Below, one piece after another: positions 1-9,527 of a DNA stretch of 64,000 nt (the first letter of the stretch is position 1; each line of letters opens with the position of its first letter). The position numbers and the translations under genes were made by a program. Location of the stretch: positions 1,021,681 through 1,085,680 of the forward strand of contig NZ_JANFMV010000001.1 in the NCBI RefSeq assembly GCF_024385575.1, in the 5' to 3' direction. This DNA is from Rhizobium sp. NRK18. Lineage in GTDB: Bacteria; Pseudomonadota; Alphaproteobacteria; Rhizobiales; Rhizobiaceae. The notes beneath the pieces were generated by a model. It ran no database searches and was not told where the DNA came from. It worked only from the letters and a program-made list of their open reading frames with translations.

Positions 1-593
1 TGCTGTCTGCCATTCACGGGCTGACGCTGACCTACTCGGGCGGCAAGAACATGGACATAGCCGACAAGGAGGGGACGTGGTTTTCCGTCTTCGGCCAGGG
101 AAGCGTCGCCGGCGTACCGGTGCCGATCTTGATCTTCGCCGCTTTGGGCATCGTGCTGGCCGTGGTCTTGGCGCGAACGCCATTCGGTCGAAAGGTCTAC
201 GCGGTCGGCGGAAACGGCGTGGCGGCGACATTTTCCGGCGTTCGCCGGGCGCGGGTGATCTTTTGTTGTTATCTGCTGTCGTCCTTTTGCGTGGCGACTG
301 CCGGTCTCATTCAGGCCAGCCGGTCGCTCGGCAGCCAGAATACGGTCGGGCAGGGGCTGGAACTGGAGGTGCTGGCGGCGGTCATCCTCGGCGGCGCCTC
401 GCTGCTCGGCGGTTCGGGAACCATCTTCAAGACCGTGATCGGCGTTCTGATCCTCGGCTTCATACAGAATGGACTGCTTCTCGTCGGACTGCACTTCTAT
501 GTCCAGTATGTGGTGACCTGGATCATCATCATCCTTGCTGTCTGGCTCGATATCGCGGCCAAGCGCGGCAAGCTCTGGTCGGCGATCGCGTAG
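1..593 (+). CDS. Sugar ABC transporter permease, ribose type (5' end outside window)
   Basis: The reading frame is already open at the left edge (codons start at base 3) and gives 196 residues before the stop. It is the C-terminal half of an RbsC/XylH-type inner-membrane permease (BPD_transp_2 family). Hydrophobic helices alternate with the family's glycine-rich segments, including AVILGGASLLGGSGTIFKT, the conserved loop of these proteins. With the next two genes it would form the membrane channel of a sugar importer. The substrate cannot be read from the sequence, and no periplasmic binding protein is in view; it may lie left of the window. The next gene starts 11 bases downstream, so they are probably co-transcribed. 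Confidence 0.9.
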   Translation, partial: LSAIHGLTLTYSGGKNMDIADKEGTWFSVFGQGSVAGVPVPILIFAALGIVLAVVLARTPFGRKVYAVGGNGVAATFSGVRRARVIFCCYLLSSFCVATAGLIQASRSLGSQNTVGQGLELEVLAAVILGGASLLGGSGTIFKTVIGVLILGFIQNGLLLVGLHFYVQYVVTWIIIILAVWLDIAAKRGKLWSAIA

Positions 594-603
594 GGAGAAG
601 GCC

Positions 604-1608
604 ATGTTTCAAGCAGGAACACTCAGCACGTTTCTCAAGCGCGGCGCCATTTGGGGCTTCATCATCCTTGAATTGGTGTTCTTCTCGGCAGCCGGCCATT
701 TCCTTTCCCTGTCGGACAAGGCCTTCATGGATGTGGGCAACATGTTGCTTCTGTTCAAGCAGGCCGCACCGCTCGGCATCATCGCCGCCGGCATGACGAT
801 CATCATGATTAACGGCAATATCGATCTCTCGGTCGGCGCCACCTTTGCGCTGGCGGGTATCGTTCTGCTGGACAGCATGACCTGGCCGGTGTTCAGTGGG
901 CTGGGGAACTGGGTTATCCCGATCTCCTGGCTTCTGGCCCTTGGCACCGGTGTGGCTCTCGGCGCACTGAACGGCCTCATCGTCTGGAAAACGGGCGTCG
1001 ACGCCTTCATCGTCACGCTTGGGTCGATGCTCGGCTATCGCGGTCTCGTCTTCATGTACAACGGCGAGCAGCCCACATCGAACCTGAACTGGACGCTGGT
1101 GGACTTTGCCGAAGCGCGCTTGTTGGGCGTCCATACGGCGACATGGTTCCTGCTCGGCGTGACGGCGATCCTGTGGTTCGTCATGCGCCACACGGTGCAC
1201 GGCCGCAATGCCTATGCGATCGGCGACAATCGCGAGGCAGCGGTCAATGCCGGGATCCGGGTAGGCCCGCATTTCCTGATCAATTTCATGATTATAGGCT
1301 TCCTCGCCGCACTTTCAGCCGTGGTCTTCTATTCGGAGTCGGGCTCCGTCAATCCCAATGACGGCGAGCTGTACGAATTGTGGGTAATCACTGCGGTCGT
1401 CCTTGGAGGAACCAAGCTGACCGGAGGTGCCGGATCGATCATCTCCACCTTCGGTGGCGTTCTCGCCATCGAGCTTCTGCGCAAGGGACTGGCCTACATC
1501 GGCACGAATACCGAAACGGTCAATCTGGTGATCGGCCTGATCCTGATCGCCGTCCTGTTTCTCGACAGGCAGCTGAACATCAAGGGCAAGGAGACGTTGA
1601 AGATATGA
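604..1608 (+). CDS. Sugar ABC transporter permease, ribose type (second subunit)
   Basis: A 334-residue polytopic membrane protein of the RbsC/AraH permease family. The start chosen is the ATG at 604, where the family's N-terminus begins; an in-frame extension back to 535 overlaps the upstream permease and has no family character. Family marks include the early GMTIIMINGNIDLSVGA segment, IVWKTGVDAFIVTLGSM, and VVLGGTKLTGGAGSI near the C-terminus. It is a second, non-identical permease, so the importer is probably a heterodimeric channel, as in several rhizobial sugar or polyol systems. It ends in ATGA, overlapping the ATPase start by 4 bases. Confidence 0.93.
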   Translation: MFQAGTLSTFLKRGAIWGFIILELVFFSAAGHFLSLSDKAFMDVGNMLLLFKQAAPLGIIAAGMTIIMINGNIDLSVGATFALAGIVLLDSMTWPVFSGLGNWVIPISWLLALGTGVALGALNGLIVWKTGVDAFIVTLGSMLGYRGLVFMYNGEQPTSNLNWTLVDFAEARLLGVHTATWFLLGVTAILWFVMRHTVHGRNAYAIGDNREAAVNAGIRVGPHFLINFMIIGFLAALSAVVFYSESGSVNPNDGELYELWVITAVVLGGTKLTGGAGSIISTFGGVLAIELLRKGLAYIGTNTETVNLVIGLILIAVLFLDRQLNIKGKETLKI

Positions 1609-3122
1609 GCGAGGTTGCACCTGCCCTTCGGCTTGAGGGCATCATCAAGACATTTCCCGGGGTCCGTGCGCTTGACGACGTCTCCTTTGCCGTACTTCCG
1701 GGCGAGGTTCATGCCCTCATGGGGGAAAACGGCGCAGGAAAGTCGACCCTCATGAAGGTGCTCGGCGGCATTCACCAACCCGACGGCGGACGCATATTCG
1801 TCGGCGACAAGCCGGTGGTGATGAGTAATCCGCTGGAGGCAAAGTCGAAAGGCATCGTCTTCATCCATCAGGAACTCAGTCTGGCGGAAGAACTGACTGC
1901 GGCCGAGAACATCTATCTGGGCGAACTGCCGCGCAAATCCTTCGGCAGGGTGGACTGGCCAACACTGTTTGCCCGCACGGACGAAATCCTGAAACGCCTG
2001 AACGTGTCGTTCGATGCGAGAACCATTGTCGGGTCGCTTTCGATCGCCAATCAGCAGATGGTGGAGATCGCCCGGGCGCTCACAGTTGATGCCAAGGCGG
2101 TGATTTTCGACGAACCGACCGCATCGCTGACGGATGCGGAGAAGATCGTGCTCTTCGATGTGATTGCTGACCTGAAAGGCCGGGGCGTTGGCATTGTCTA
2201 CATCTCTCACCGGATGGAGGAGATCTTCAAGATCACCGACCGGATCAGCGTGCTGCGTGACGGGGAGTTTCGCGGGACGCTGAAGACCGCCGAGACCAAC
2301 GAGGACGAGGTCACGCAACTGATGATCGGACGGTCGCTCGACCTGACGCGCAATGCGATCCACCATCAACTGGGCGATGTCGCGCTCGAGGTGAGGGGGC
2401 TGTCCTGTGGCCGGCTCTTTTCCGATGTCAGCTTCACCGTGCGCAGCGGAGAGGTCGTGGGCTTTTACGGACTTGTCGGTGCCGGCCGCACGGAAATCGC
2501 CGAGACGCTGTTCGGATTGCGCGAGCCGAGCGCCGGTACGATCATCGTCGCGGGGGAGGAAACCGACATCCGCTCTCCGGCAGATGCGATTGCGAAAGGC
2601 ATTTCTCTCGTGCCGGAGGACCGAAAGTCCCAGGGCCTGGTGCTCGGCATGAACTGCCGGGACAACATGACGCTGCCGCAAGTGGATGGTCTGACCGCAG
2701 GTCCGTTCGTGGCGGAGGGATTGGAAATCGCGATCTTCGATCAATACCGCGACCGCCTCGACATCCGCACACCGGGCTGGAAGCAACTCGTCGGCAATCT
2801 TTCCGGTGGTAACCAGCAGAAGATCGTCATCGCCAAGTGGCTGTCCATGCATCCCAATGTGCTGATCGTTGATGAGCCGACGCGCGGCATCGACGTCGGG
2901 TCGAAATCCGAAATTCACAATCTGATCCGAGATCTCGCCGCCCATGGCTACGCCGTCATCGTCATCAGCTCCGAAATGCCGGAGGTGCTGCACGTCAGCG
3001 ATCGCATCATTGCGATGTACCAGGGCCGGATCATGAACACGTTTACCTCGGAGGACGTGACGGAAGACAATCTCATCCAGGCCATTTCGGGGATGAAGCC
3101 TGCGCAACAGGAGGTGGCCTGA
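1605..3122 (+). CDS. Sugar ABC transporter ATP-binding protein (double nucleotide-binding domain)
   Basis: A 505-residue RbsA/MglA-type ATPase with two fused ABC domains, the usual length for the family. The first half has Walker A GENGAGKST near residue 40 and Walker B VIFDEPTASLT; the second half has a degenerate P-loop (GLVGAGRTE), signature LSGGNQQK and VLIVDEPTRGID. The ATG at 1605 lies in an ATGA overlap with the permease stop and the family N-terminus starts there; the frame is open upstream but encodes no family sequence. It energises uptake by the two permeases just upstream. The next gene starts inside its stop codon (TGATG), indicating one tightly coupled operon. Confidence 0.96.
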   Translation: MSEVAPALRLEGIIKTFPGVRALDDVSFAVLPGEVHALMGENGAGKSTLMKVLGGIHQPDGGRIFVGDKPVVMSNPLEAKSKGIVFIHQELSLAEELTAAENIYLGELPRKSFGRVDWPTLFARTDEILKRLNVSFDARTIVGSLSIANQQMVEIARALTVDAKAVIFDEPTASLTDAEKIVLFDVIADLKGRGVGIVYISHRMEEIFKITDRISVLRDGEFRGTLKTAETNEDEVTQLMIGRSLDLTRNAIHHQLGDVALEVRGLSCGRLFSDVSFTVRSGEVVGFYGLVGAGRTEIAETLFGLREPSAGTIIVAGEETDIRSPADAIAKGISLVPEDRKSQGLVLGMNCRDNMTLPQVDGLTAGPFVAEGLEIAIFDQYRDRLDIRTPGWKQLVGNLSGGNQQKIVIAKWLSMHPNVLIVDEPTRGIDVGSKSEIHNLIRDLAAHGYAVIVISSEMPEVLHVSDRIIAMYQGRIMNTFTSEDVTEDNLIQAISGMKPAQQEVA

Positions 3123-4006
3123 TGCGGATCGGCTTCGTCGGTCTTGGCCGCATGGGAACCCATATGGTCCGCAATCTCGCGCGTGCCGGCTTCGAGTTGG
3201 TCCTGTGGAACCGCACACGGGAAAAGGCTGAAGATCTCGCCAGATCGCTGGGAGCTGCCATCGCCGAAACGCCCGCATCGCTCGCTGCGGAGTGCGACGT
3301 GGTTATCACCATGCTTGCCGATGATGCTTCGTCGGAGCTCGTTCATTTCGGCAAGGACGGTCTCTTTTCGGCGCGACACCCCGATGGCGATTGTGCCCGC
3401 TATTTCATCGAAATGGGCACGATGAGCTCGAAGCATATCGAGGCGCTTGTCGAGGCAGCACCCCCGGGTGCCTTTGTGATAGACGCGCCTGTGTCCGGTG
3501 CGACGCAGGCCGCCGAAGCGGCACAGCTGACCATTATGGCGGGATGTGACGAGGCGGTCGCAGGGCCGCTCACGCCGATCTTCTCGGCCGTTGGCAACCG
3601 GACCATCTGCCTCGGCCGGGCCGGAGCCGGGGCTGCAATGAAGCTCGCCGTCAATTCGCTCATCCACGGCCTCAATCAGACACTGGCGGAAGCCCTGACA
3701 CTTGCCGAGGCAGCGGGTATTCGGCCCGACACGGCATTCGACGTAATCGAAGCCAGCGCCGCCTGTGCGCCGATGCTCAAGTATCGACGAGCGCTCTACC
3801 TGAATGAAAGCGCTCACGAGGTGACGTTCACGGTCGCTCTGGCACGCAAGGACATGGCCGTTGCCGCTGAACTTGCACAGTCCCTCGGCATCGCCATGCC
3901 TCAAGGCAGGGTCACGCTATCAAAACTCATGGAAGCCGAAGCGGCGGGTTATGCGGCGCGAGATATGGCTTCGATCGTCAATTTCATGCGGGAGGAAAAT
4001 CGATGA
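3122..4006 (+). CDS. NAD(P)-dependent oxidoreductase, 3-hydroxyisobutyrate dehydrogenase family
   Basis: A 294-residue beta-hydroxyacid dehydrogenase. Residues 1-20 carry the Rossmann motif GLGRMG, the middle has the substrate-binding segment DAPVSGATQAAE, and the catalytic-lysine region reads GAAMKLAVNSLIHG. Such enzymes oxidise or reduce 3-hydroxy acids, including 3-hydroxyisobutyrate, tartronate semialdehyde and related short acids. The gene overlaps the transporter ATPase by one base and the ThuA-like gene by four, so it probably acts on a metabolite of the imported sugar. The exact substrate is not determinable; annotation as mmsB or garR would be over-precise. Confidence 0.9.
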   Translation: MRIGFVGLGRMGTHMVRNLARAGFELVLWNRTREKAEDLARSLGAAIAETPASLAAECDVVITMLADDASSELVHFGKDGLFSARHPDGDCARYFIEMGTMSSKHIEALVEAAPPGAFVIDAPVSGATQAAEAAQLTIMAGCDEAVAGPLTPIFSAVGNRTICLGRAGAGAAMKLAVNSLIHGLNQTLAEALTLAEAAGIRPDTAFDVIEASAACAPMLKYRRALYLNESAHEVTFTVALARKDMAVAAELAQSLGIAMPQGRVTLSKLMEAEAAGYAARDMASIVNFMREENR

Positions 4007-4710
4007 AGGCAGCCCTTTTCGTTGGTGGCTGGGAAGGCCATGCCCCGACGGATTTCGCAGACTGGTATTCGGCACTGCTGCGTGACAACGGCTTCACGGT
4101 TGACGTCTACGATACGCTGGAACCGCTGGAAAATCCGGAGATGCTGTCGGATGTCAATCTGATCACACCGATATGGTCTTCCGCGCGTTCGGGTCATCAG
4201 GAAGAGTTCGGCAACATGACCAAGCTCCAGGAGGATGGCCTCTTGAAGCTGATTGCCGCCGGTTGCGGTATCGCCGGCTGGCACGGCCATATGGGTGATG
4301 CTTTCCGCGACCGTCCGACCTATCATTTCCTGATCGGGGGCCAGTTCGTCGCCCATCCCCCCGGCTGGCCCGACAATCTGCAGCCTCGGGAAGACTACAT
4401 CGACTACGATGTCACCATCTGCAGGCCCGACGATCCGATCGTCAAAGGCATACGCAGTTTCCGGCTGCGCTCCGAGCAGTATTACATGCTTGTCGATCCC
4501 TCCAACGAAGTGCTGGTCACCACGACATTTTCCGGTGACCATTTATGGTGGATCGAGGGCACAGTAATTCCCGTCGTTTGGAAGAGGCGGTGGGACCAGG
4601 GCCGAGTGTTTTATTGCTCGATTGGTCACGAACTGGATGACCTGCGGGTGCACCAGGTTACCGAAATCATCCGACGCGGCGCGCTGTGGGCGGCAAAGTC
4701 GCGCGACTGA
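4003..4710 (+). CDS. ThuA-like domain protein
   Basis: A 235-residue protein of the ThuA / trehalose-utilisation family, which has a class-I glutamine-amidotransferase-like fold. Visible marks are the N-terminal strand AALFVGGWEGH, the GIAGWHGHMGDAF segment, and the C-terminal GHELDDLRVHQV. In rhizobia thuA family members accompany sugar importers and help make or process 3-keto sugars, but this ABC system is ribose type, not the thuEFGK type, so trehalose should not be assumed. The start overlaps the preceding stop by 4 bases; it is the last gene of the operon. Confidence 0.85.
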   Translation: MKAALFVGGWEGHAPTDFADWYSALLRDNGFTVDVYDTLEPLENPEMLSDVNLITPIWSSARSGHQEEFGNMTKLQEDGLLKLIAAGCGIAGWHGHMGDAFRDRPTYHFLIGGQFVAHPPGWPDNLQPREDYIDYDVTICRPDDPIVKGIRSFRLRSEQYYMLVDPSNEVLVTTTFSGDHLWWIEGTVIPVVWKRRWDQGRVFYCSIGHELDDLRVHQVTEIIRRGALWAAKSRD

Positions 4711-5072
4711 TCTGACGTGCAGGTTTGGTCAGCATGACCGCTAAAGCGCGGTTGATGTACGTCCGGTGGCATTGTCTTCACGGACTCTGCTGAAAGAGGG
4801 GATGTTGGAGTTGCGTGATGGACAAGCCGCTTGCCGGTTATCACCGTCACCACCTGTCGTTAAATCGCATAATTTCATGAATGCAGGCAGCGATCAGTAT
4901 CCTGCAGCATAGCGAGTCCGTCAGCGCGTCTCATCTGTTTGCACTCTTGATGCCGAACTTGCATCTCCAAATTCTGGGTCTCGCGCCACTCACAAACAAA
5001 CGTTTTCGAAACCTGCATTTCAAGTCTGGCGCGGTGCGCAGGGCCCAAGACTTGGGTGATAGGTGATCCGCA
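4711..5072. other. Intergenic region between ThuA-like gene and autotransporter
   Basis: A 362-base gap between convergent genes. I see a short perfect hairpin GGTCA-GCA-TGACC at 4727-4739 just after the ThuA-like stop, without a T-run, which might end transcription weakly. The rest has no convincing gene, tRNA or repeat. A 61-codon open frame at 4881-5066 has no recognisable family character and no ribosome binding site. Confidence 0.5.
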
Positions 5073-7001
5073 TCAGAAGCCGACTTTGACCCCGCCCTTG
5101 GCTGACCACCACCAACTGTCGTCGCTATAGAATGCCAGCCTGCCGCCGCCATAAACACTGAAACTGTCGGTCACATTCAGTTCTGCAGACACTTCGAAGG
5201 TGCCGCCGGTCACGGCCCGATCGGCAAAGGCTGACGTGGTGAAAGCAGTATTGACCAACGTGGCGTCGTAGCGCGGGTCACCGAGGTTGAGGCTTTCGAC
5301 CAGCGTGGCGGAAAGGTCGAAGCGAAGGTTCATGCCATTTTCGAAAGTGTGCGCCTTGCCGAGCCGGACTTCGAGGCTGCCCTCGACCACATGCGACGAC
5401 CGGTCGTCATAGCTGACATTCTGCACGGAACCGGTCTCGGTATAGCCGTCGAGCCAGGTGCCGACATAGCGCAGTCGGGCGCCCGGGGTGAGTGACCAGC
5501 CGTCGGACAGCGCCAGCCTGCGGCTGACGGCGAGTTCGGGGGCGATGTACCAGCCGTCATAGGAGCCGGTCGCGGCATTGTCGCCGCCGCTGACGTCACG
5601 GGTCGTCTCCGCCCGCAAACCGCCGGCGATGAGCAACGCATCGATATCATAGGCGCCATGCTGCCCGCCGTAATAGGCGCCCGCGAAGGCGTTGTCGGCA
5701 TCGACCGATCCGGTGCCGGCGGGCCCGTCATTGGACAATTGCCCGATGCCGCCAAGGAAGCCGGCGCGTATCACTCCCTCACGTATTTCGTAGCCCGTCA
5801 CCAGACCGGCGTGGGCGGTGTCGGTGAGGTTTGCTCGGTCGCGCCCACCGCCGCCGTAACCGCTGAGCCAGAAGAAGCGGGACGGTTCGTATGACGAGGC
5901 GCCAACCACGTTAGTGACGGCAGCCGCCGCGCCGGTCAGTGTTGGCGCCGATGCATAGGCGAGCGCTGCGTTGCCGTTTGGAGTGCCGCCTTGCGGCGCG
6001 ATGCCGCCGACGATGTCGCTGATTGCGCCGATCTGCCGGCCGATGGCGCCGGGCAGTGCCGAGGCTCCGTTGGACTGAACCACATCGAGCACCGCCTCGT
6101 TTGCCGGATCACCGGTGACGACGAGACTCTGGAAGCGGTTGTGGAGGGTGACGTCGTTGGCGTCCTCGGCAAACCCTTGCACCGCCATCGTGTAGCTGCC
6201 TGGGGCGAAGTGAATGGTGTTGTTCGAAGTATTCACGAAATTGACCGAAGACCCGAAGCTGGCGCCCGGCTCGATGTAAAGCGTGTTGCCGCCGGTCAGA
6301 AAGACCAAATTCTCGATATGGCCGGACTGGTAGAGTTCGATCGCTTCGCCCGAGGTGCCGAGCGCGAAGATATAACCCGTGTTCAACATCCGCGCCGGAG
6401 CATGGAGGGTGACGAAACTTTCCATCCGCCCGTGATTTTCGATGATTACGTCTCCTCTTCCGCGGACATCAAGCGAGGACCCGTTACCCTTGAGCACGCC
6501 CGTTTCGGTGTTAAGCAGGTAGAAATTCTCACCGTCCACGATCTGGATCGCTCCATACTCGCCGTCGATCGTGCCGCTGTTGATCAGATCAAAATCAAGT
6601 GAACGGCGGACGGCGATCCCGCTGTCCGACTCGGAATCGATCGTGCCTGCGTTATACAGACCGAAATACCAGGAATCGAAGACGCTGATACCGGCAGCAT
6701 TTCCCGTCATCGTACCTTCGTTGACGAACGAGAAGTCGAACCCGTCAAGAACATCCAGCGCGCCGTAAGCCCCGTAGGTGTTGTCGTTCAGTTCGCCCCG
6801 GTTGACAATGTCGAACAGCGACCGACCGTCAGCAAAGACGCTGTGCACGGTACCCGGTGCGAGGTCGTAGAAGCACATATCGTCGACGGTGATCAGGCCG
6901 GACGTGGGGACGCTGCACGCGGCATGCGCGGTCTGCGGCAGGATGATCGCGACGACGATGGCCGCGGCGGAGGTGGAGGGGCGGACGGCTTTCACTGGCA
7001 T
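5073..7001 (-). CDS. Autotransporter (type Va) with short passenger
   Basis: A 642-residue outer-membrane autotransporter. Residues 1-27 form a signal peptide ending TAHA, followed by a passenger of short imperfect beta-strand repeats rich in N-G-T turns (for example INSGTIDGEYGAI), typical of a beta-helix. From about residue 375 (YEPSRFFWLSGYGGG) the alternating aromatic/hydrophobic pattern of a translocator barrel runs to the end, and the protein finishes in phenylalanine (GGVKVGF), as barrel proteins do. The passenger is short, suggesting a surface-attached module rather than a large adhesin. It lies 143 bases downstream of an AraC-type regulator gene on the same strand; three CGTCTCA repeats fill the gap. 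Confidence 0.88.
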   Translation of the reverse strand: MPVKAVRPSTSAAAIVVAIILPQTAHAACSVPTSGLITVDDMCFYDLAPGTVHSVFADGRSLFDIVNRGELNDNTYGAYGALDVLDGFDFSFVNEGTMTGNAAGISVFDSWYFGLYNAGTIDSESDSGIAVRRSLDFDLINSGTIDGEYGAIQIVDGENFYLLNTETGVLKGNGSSLDVRGRGDVIIENHGRMESFVTLHAPARMLNTGYIFALGTSGEAIELYQSGHIENLVFLTGGNTLYIEPGASFGSSVNFVNTSNNTIHFAPGSYTMAVQGFAEDANDVTLHNRFQSLVVTGDPANEAVLDVVQSNGASALPGAIGRQIGAISDIVGGIAPQGGTPNGNAALAYASAPTLTGAAAAVTNVVGASSYEPSRFFWLSGYGGGGRDRANLTDTAHAGLVTGYEIREGVIRAGFLGGIGQLSNDGPAGTGSVDADNAFAGAYYGGQHGAYDIDALLIAGGLRAETTRDVSGGDNAATGSYDGWYIAPELAVSRRLALSDGWSLTPGARLRYVGTWLDGYTETGSVQNVSYDDRSSHVVEGSLEVRLGKAHTFENGMNLRFDLSATLVESLNLGDPRYDATLVNTAFTTSAFADRAVTGGTFEVSAELNVTDSFSVYGGGRLAFYSDDSWWWSAKGGVKVGF

Positions 7002-7045
7002 GCTCCGGGTACAGAACGGACGTCCCGGTCAGATACCCGTCATTG

Positions 7046-7104
7046 CGTCTCAACCGTTATCGAATCCGTCTCACCATCGGGAGGGTTCTTGCGCCTGCGT
7101 CTCA
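7046..7104 (-). promoter_or_regulatory. Three direct repeats of TGAGACG ahead of the autotransporter
   Basis: CGTCTCA (TGAGACG on the coding strand) occurs at 7046-7052, 7068-7074 and 7098-7104, the first two 22 bases apart, i.e. two helical turns. They fill the short gap between the AraC-type gene and the autotransporter. AraC-family proteins commonly bind direct repeats, so these are candidate operators; that assignment is inference. Confidence 0.4.
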
Positions 7105-7144
7105 ATTGCCGCGTTGGCAGCTTGTGGCAGGGCGCTTGCAGCGT

Positions 7145-8242
7145 TCAGAGGTTGGCGAGCCAGCCCGGAAAGAGCCGTCCGTCGGCGGCCGGTTTCACCG
7201 CACTGGTCCAGCCACGATCAGCCACGACCGCCGCCCGGTATTCGCTCGGCGTATAGCCGTGATGGGCCTTGAAGCTGCGGGTGAACTGGGCGTCGCTCGA
7301 AAAGCAGAACTGGTGGGCGATGTCGCCGATGCGCACTCCGCTTTCGAGATCGGCGATGGCGCGGGCCGCAGCCTTCATTCGAGCTTCCCGGATTACCCTG
7401 GCCACACCGCCCGCCGGCTCGAATATCCGATAGAGTGTTGAACGCGACACGCCGATCTCGCGTGCCAGCATGTCGGGCGTCAGTCGTGGCGAGGCCAGCC
7501 GGTCGTCGATGATCTGCCGGGCCCGCGAGAGAAGTGCCAGTTCGAAATCGCCCTGCGCCTCCTTCGACACGTGACCGGCCGAGGGCGCCAGACAGGTGGT
7601 GACGAGTGAAGGAGTCAGGGCAGCAACCCCTTCGGGAATCGGTCCATGGAGATCGCCGCCGTGACGCATGATCGAGACGAGATGATCGCCGAGAAAGAGT
7701 GCGCCGCCGTGAAATAGCGGCGTTTGGTGAAGACGCGCAAGCGCGTCTGCGTGCGATCCGAAAATGCGCCGGGGCAGCACTACCGAGACATTGTGCTCCG
7801 GTGTGAGATTGCGTTCGGAGACCTGACCGAGATCGATGATGAGGACGCTGCGCGTCCTTCCACCTTCGCCCGGTGGGCGATCGAGGTCGACGCGGATCAT
7901 CAGGTGATCGATGAAATCACGCACGATACGCCGGCGGCTGCGCTCGTAGACGAATTCGTGTGTCTGCATGGCGCTGACCAGCATCGTTCCCATGTTGAGG
8001 CTCTCGATGCTGGCCGAAAAGCGCGTCGCCTCCTCCCTGTCTGGAGCGCCCATGTCGAACATCGAACCGATACGAAGGCTGAACGCCTCGAACCGATCGC
8101 CCGGAGCGAAATGGCTGGTGGAGAAGTTCTGTACTTTCAAGGGTCGGCCGTCTCGTTCATGACCATGATTGATGACGATTTGTGAGGAAGCAAACTTCGC
8201 AGATTGAGACAAATAAGCAAGAGCGGCTGCCCTGGATGACAC
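7145..8242 (-). CDS. AraC family transcriptional regulator
   Basis: A 365-residue regulator with an N-terminal sensing domain (AraC_binding_2-like, beginning near NFSTSHFAPGDRFEAF) and a C-terminal double helix-turn-helix: LAREIGVSRSTLYRIF as the first helix pair and GDIAHQFCFSSDAQFTRSFKAHHGYTP as the second, with the AraC signature. The start is uncertain: the GTG at 8242 has no clear Shine-Dalgarno sequence, and a TTG at 8140 sits just ahead of the first recognisable domain sequence. It lies directly upstream of the autotransporter and is its likely regulator. It diverges from the Sel1-repeat gene at 8310. Confidence 0.85.
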   Translation of the reverse strand: MSSRAAALAYLSQSAKFASSQIVINHGHERDGRPLKVQNFSTSHFAPGDRFEAFSLRIGSMFDMGAPDREEATRFSASIESLNMGTMLVSAMQTHEFVYERSRRRIVRDFIDHLMIRVDLDRPPGEGGRTRSVLIIDLGQVSERNLTPEHNVSVVLPRRIFGSHADALARLHQTPLFHGGALFLGDHLVSIMRHGGDLHGPIPEGVAALTPSLVTTCLAPSAGHVSKEAQGDFELALLSRARQIIDDRLASPRLTPDMLAREIGVSRSTLYRIFEPAGGVARVIREARMKAAARAIADLESGVRIGDIAHQFCFSSDAQFTRSFKAHHGYTPSEYRAAVVADRGWTSAVKPAADGRLFPGWLANL

Positions 8243-8309
8243 GCGGAGAATAACGCTGGATTGATGGGCTCGGATAGATGTGCGGGATGATCAGCTTTCG
8301 GAGAATGGT

Positions 8310-9527
8310 ATGGAAACCCCGAGGTCGACGATACCCATCCGCGTGGCCATCGCCGGCGGCGCATGCATAGCCCTCCTGACGGTCGCCGGCTTCTCTGTTG
8401 CGCAGTCAGGTGTCGGAGCCGAATGTGACAGGCTGGCCGCCAGCCCCAACGACCGGATGTTCGGTGCGAGGGGCGTGGAGCATATGGCAATCGATGCGGT
8501 TCCCGCCCGGGAGGCCTGCCTGGCTGCCCGCGAGGCCAAGCCCGACGAACCGCGCTACGCTTTCCAGCTCGGGCGCGCCGAACAGCGGCTCGACAATTTC
8601 TCTGATGCGCGCCAGCTCTTCGAGGAAGCGTCGAAAGGGGGGTACAAGCTTGCCGATGTCGCTCTCGGTATTCTCTACGAGCACGGGCTCGGTGTCGACG
8701 CTGACGTGAGCAAGGCCCGTGACCATTACAAGGTGGCAGCTGACGCCGGGATTGGCGTTGGATTGAACAACCTTGCCAGTTTCTATCTCGATGGTATCGC
8801 GGCCCCTGCCGATCCGGTTCGCGCGGCCGATCTATACCGTCAGGCAGTCGCCGCCGGCTACACCGCTGCGGCAGGCGGCCTAGCCTCTGCGTTGCACGAC
8901 GCATGGAGGGAGGGCGACGATCCGAAGGAGGTCGTGAACGCCTACATCCAGGCGGCAGACCACGATATCGGCTATGCGCATACCGTGCTCGGTCATTTCT
9001 ACCGGGACGGATCCTTTGGCCTGCCGGTCGATCCGCTCGCGGCCATGTCGCACTACCGCGAAGGCATGCAACTCGGCGACGACTGGGGCTCCTACTATCT
9101 TGCCCAAATGCTGGCCTTTTCCGGTCCCCGCCGGTCGGAGAACCTGGCCGAGGCCGAGGCGATGCTGCGTAGGCTGAAAGAGGTGGAAGAGGACGGTCCG
9201 ATGAAGGCCCAGGCAACGGCGGAGCTTGGGCGTCTGTTGGCCAGCCGCGGCGACTTGAAGGGCGCCGCGGCGCTGATCGACAACGCGTTGGCGATGGAAC
9301 CGGAAAACAGCGCGGTGCTGGCCGCCCATGCGCGTCTCCTCGCCCGCGCCCTCGATTTCGAGGGTGCCGACCGTGCGCTGGCCGAGGCGATTGAAGGCGA
9401 TCCCGACTGGGCGCCCTATCTCGCCCAGCGGGCAGAAGTGCAGGAAAGCTTGGGCGATAAGGGGGAGGCCAAAGCCTTGCGTATCAAGGCCAGTGAGGCC
9501 GCTGCGGGGCAAGTGTTCTTACGATGA
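8310..9527 (+). CDS. Sel1/TPR-repeat protein, probably exported
   Basis: A 405-residue protein. Residues around 10-30 are a hydrophobic stretch ending FSVAQSG, consistent with a signal peptide or membrane anchor. The body contains Sel1-like repeats (for example GYKLADVALGILYEHGLGVD, IGVGLNNLASFYLDGIAAP and DIGYAHTVLGHFYRDGSF), followed by more classical TPR helices near the C-terminus. Such proteins are scaffolds, often in envelope stress or exopolysaccharide regulation; no enzyme motif is seen. The ATG at 8310 is preferred over the GTG at 8280 because GGAGAATGGT precedes it and the signal-like segment then starts close to the N-terminus. It diverges from the AraC-type regulator. Confidence 0.8.
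   Translation: METPRSTIPIRVAIAGGACIALLTVAGFSVAQSGVGAECDRLAASPNDRMFGARGVEHMAIDAVPAREACLAAREAKPDEPRYAFQLGRAEQRLDNFSDARQLFEEASKGGYKLADVALGILYEHGLGVDADVSKARDHYKVAADAGIGVGLNNLASFYLDGIAAPADPVRAADLYRQAVAAGYTAAAGGLASALHDAWREGDDPKEVVNAYIQAADHDIGYAHTVLGHFYRDGSFGLPVDPLAAMSHYREGMQLGDDWGSYYLAQMLAFSGPRRSENLAEAEAMLRRLKEVEEDGPMKAQATAELGRLLASRGDLKGAAALIDNALAMEPENSAVLAAHARLLARALDFEGADRALAEAIEGDPDWAPYLAQRAEVQESLGDKGEAKALRIKASEAAAGQVFLR

Noticed and set aside
59..796. Arginine-rich long open frames opposite or shifted to real genes throughout the window
   Set aside because: They track the third-codon GC bias of overlapping genuine genes and have no motifs; they were left out.
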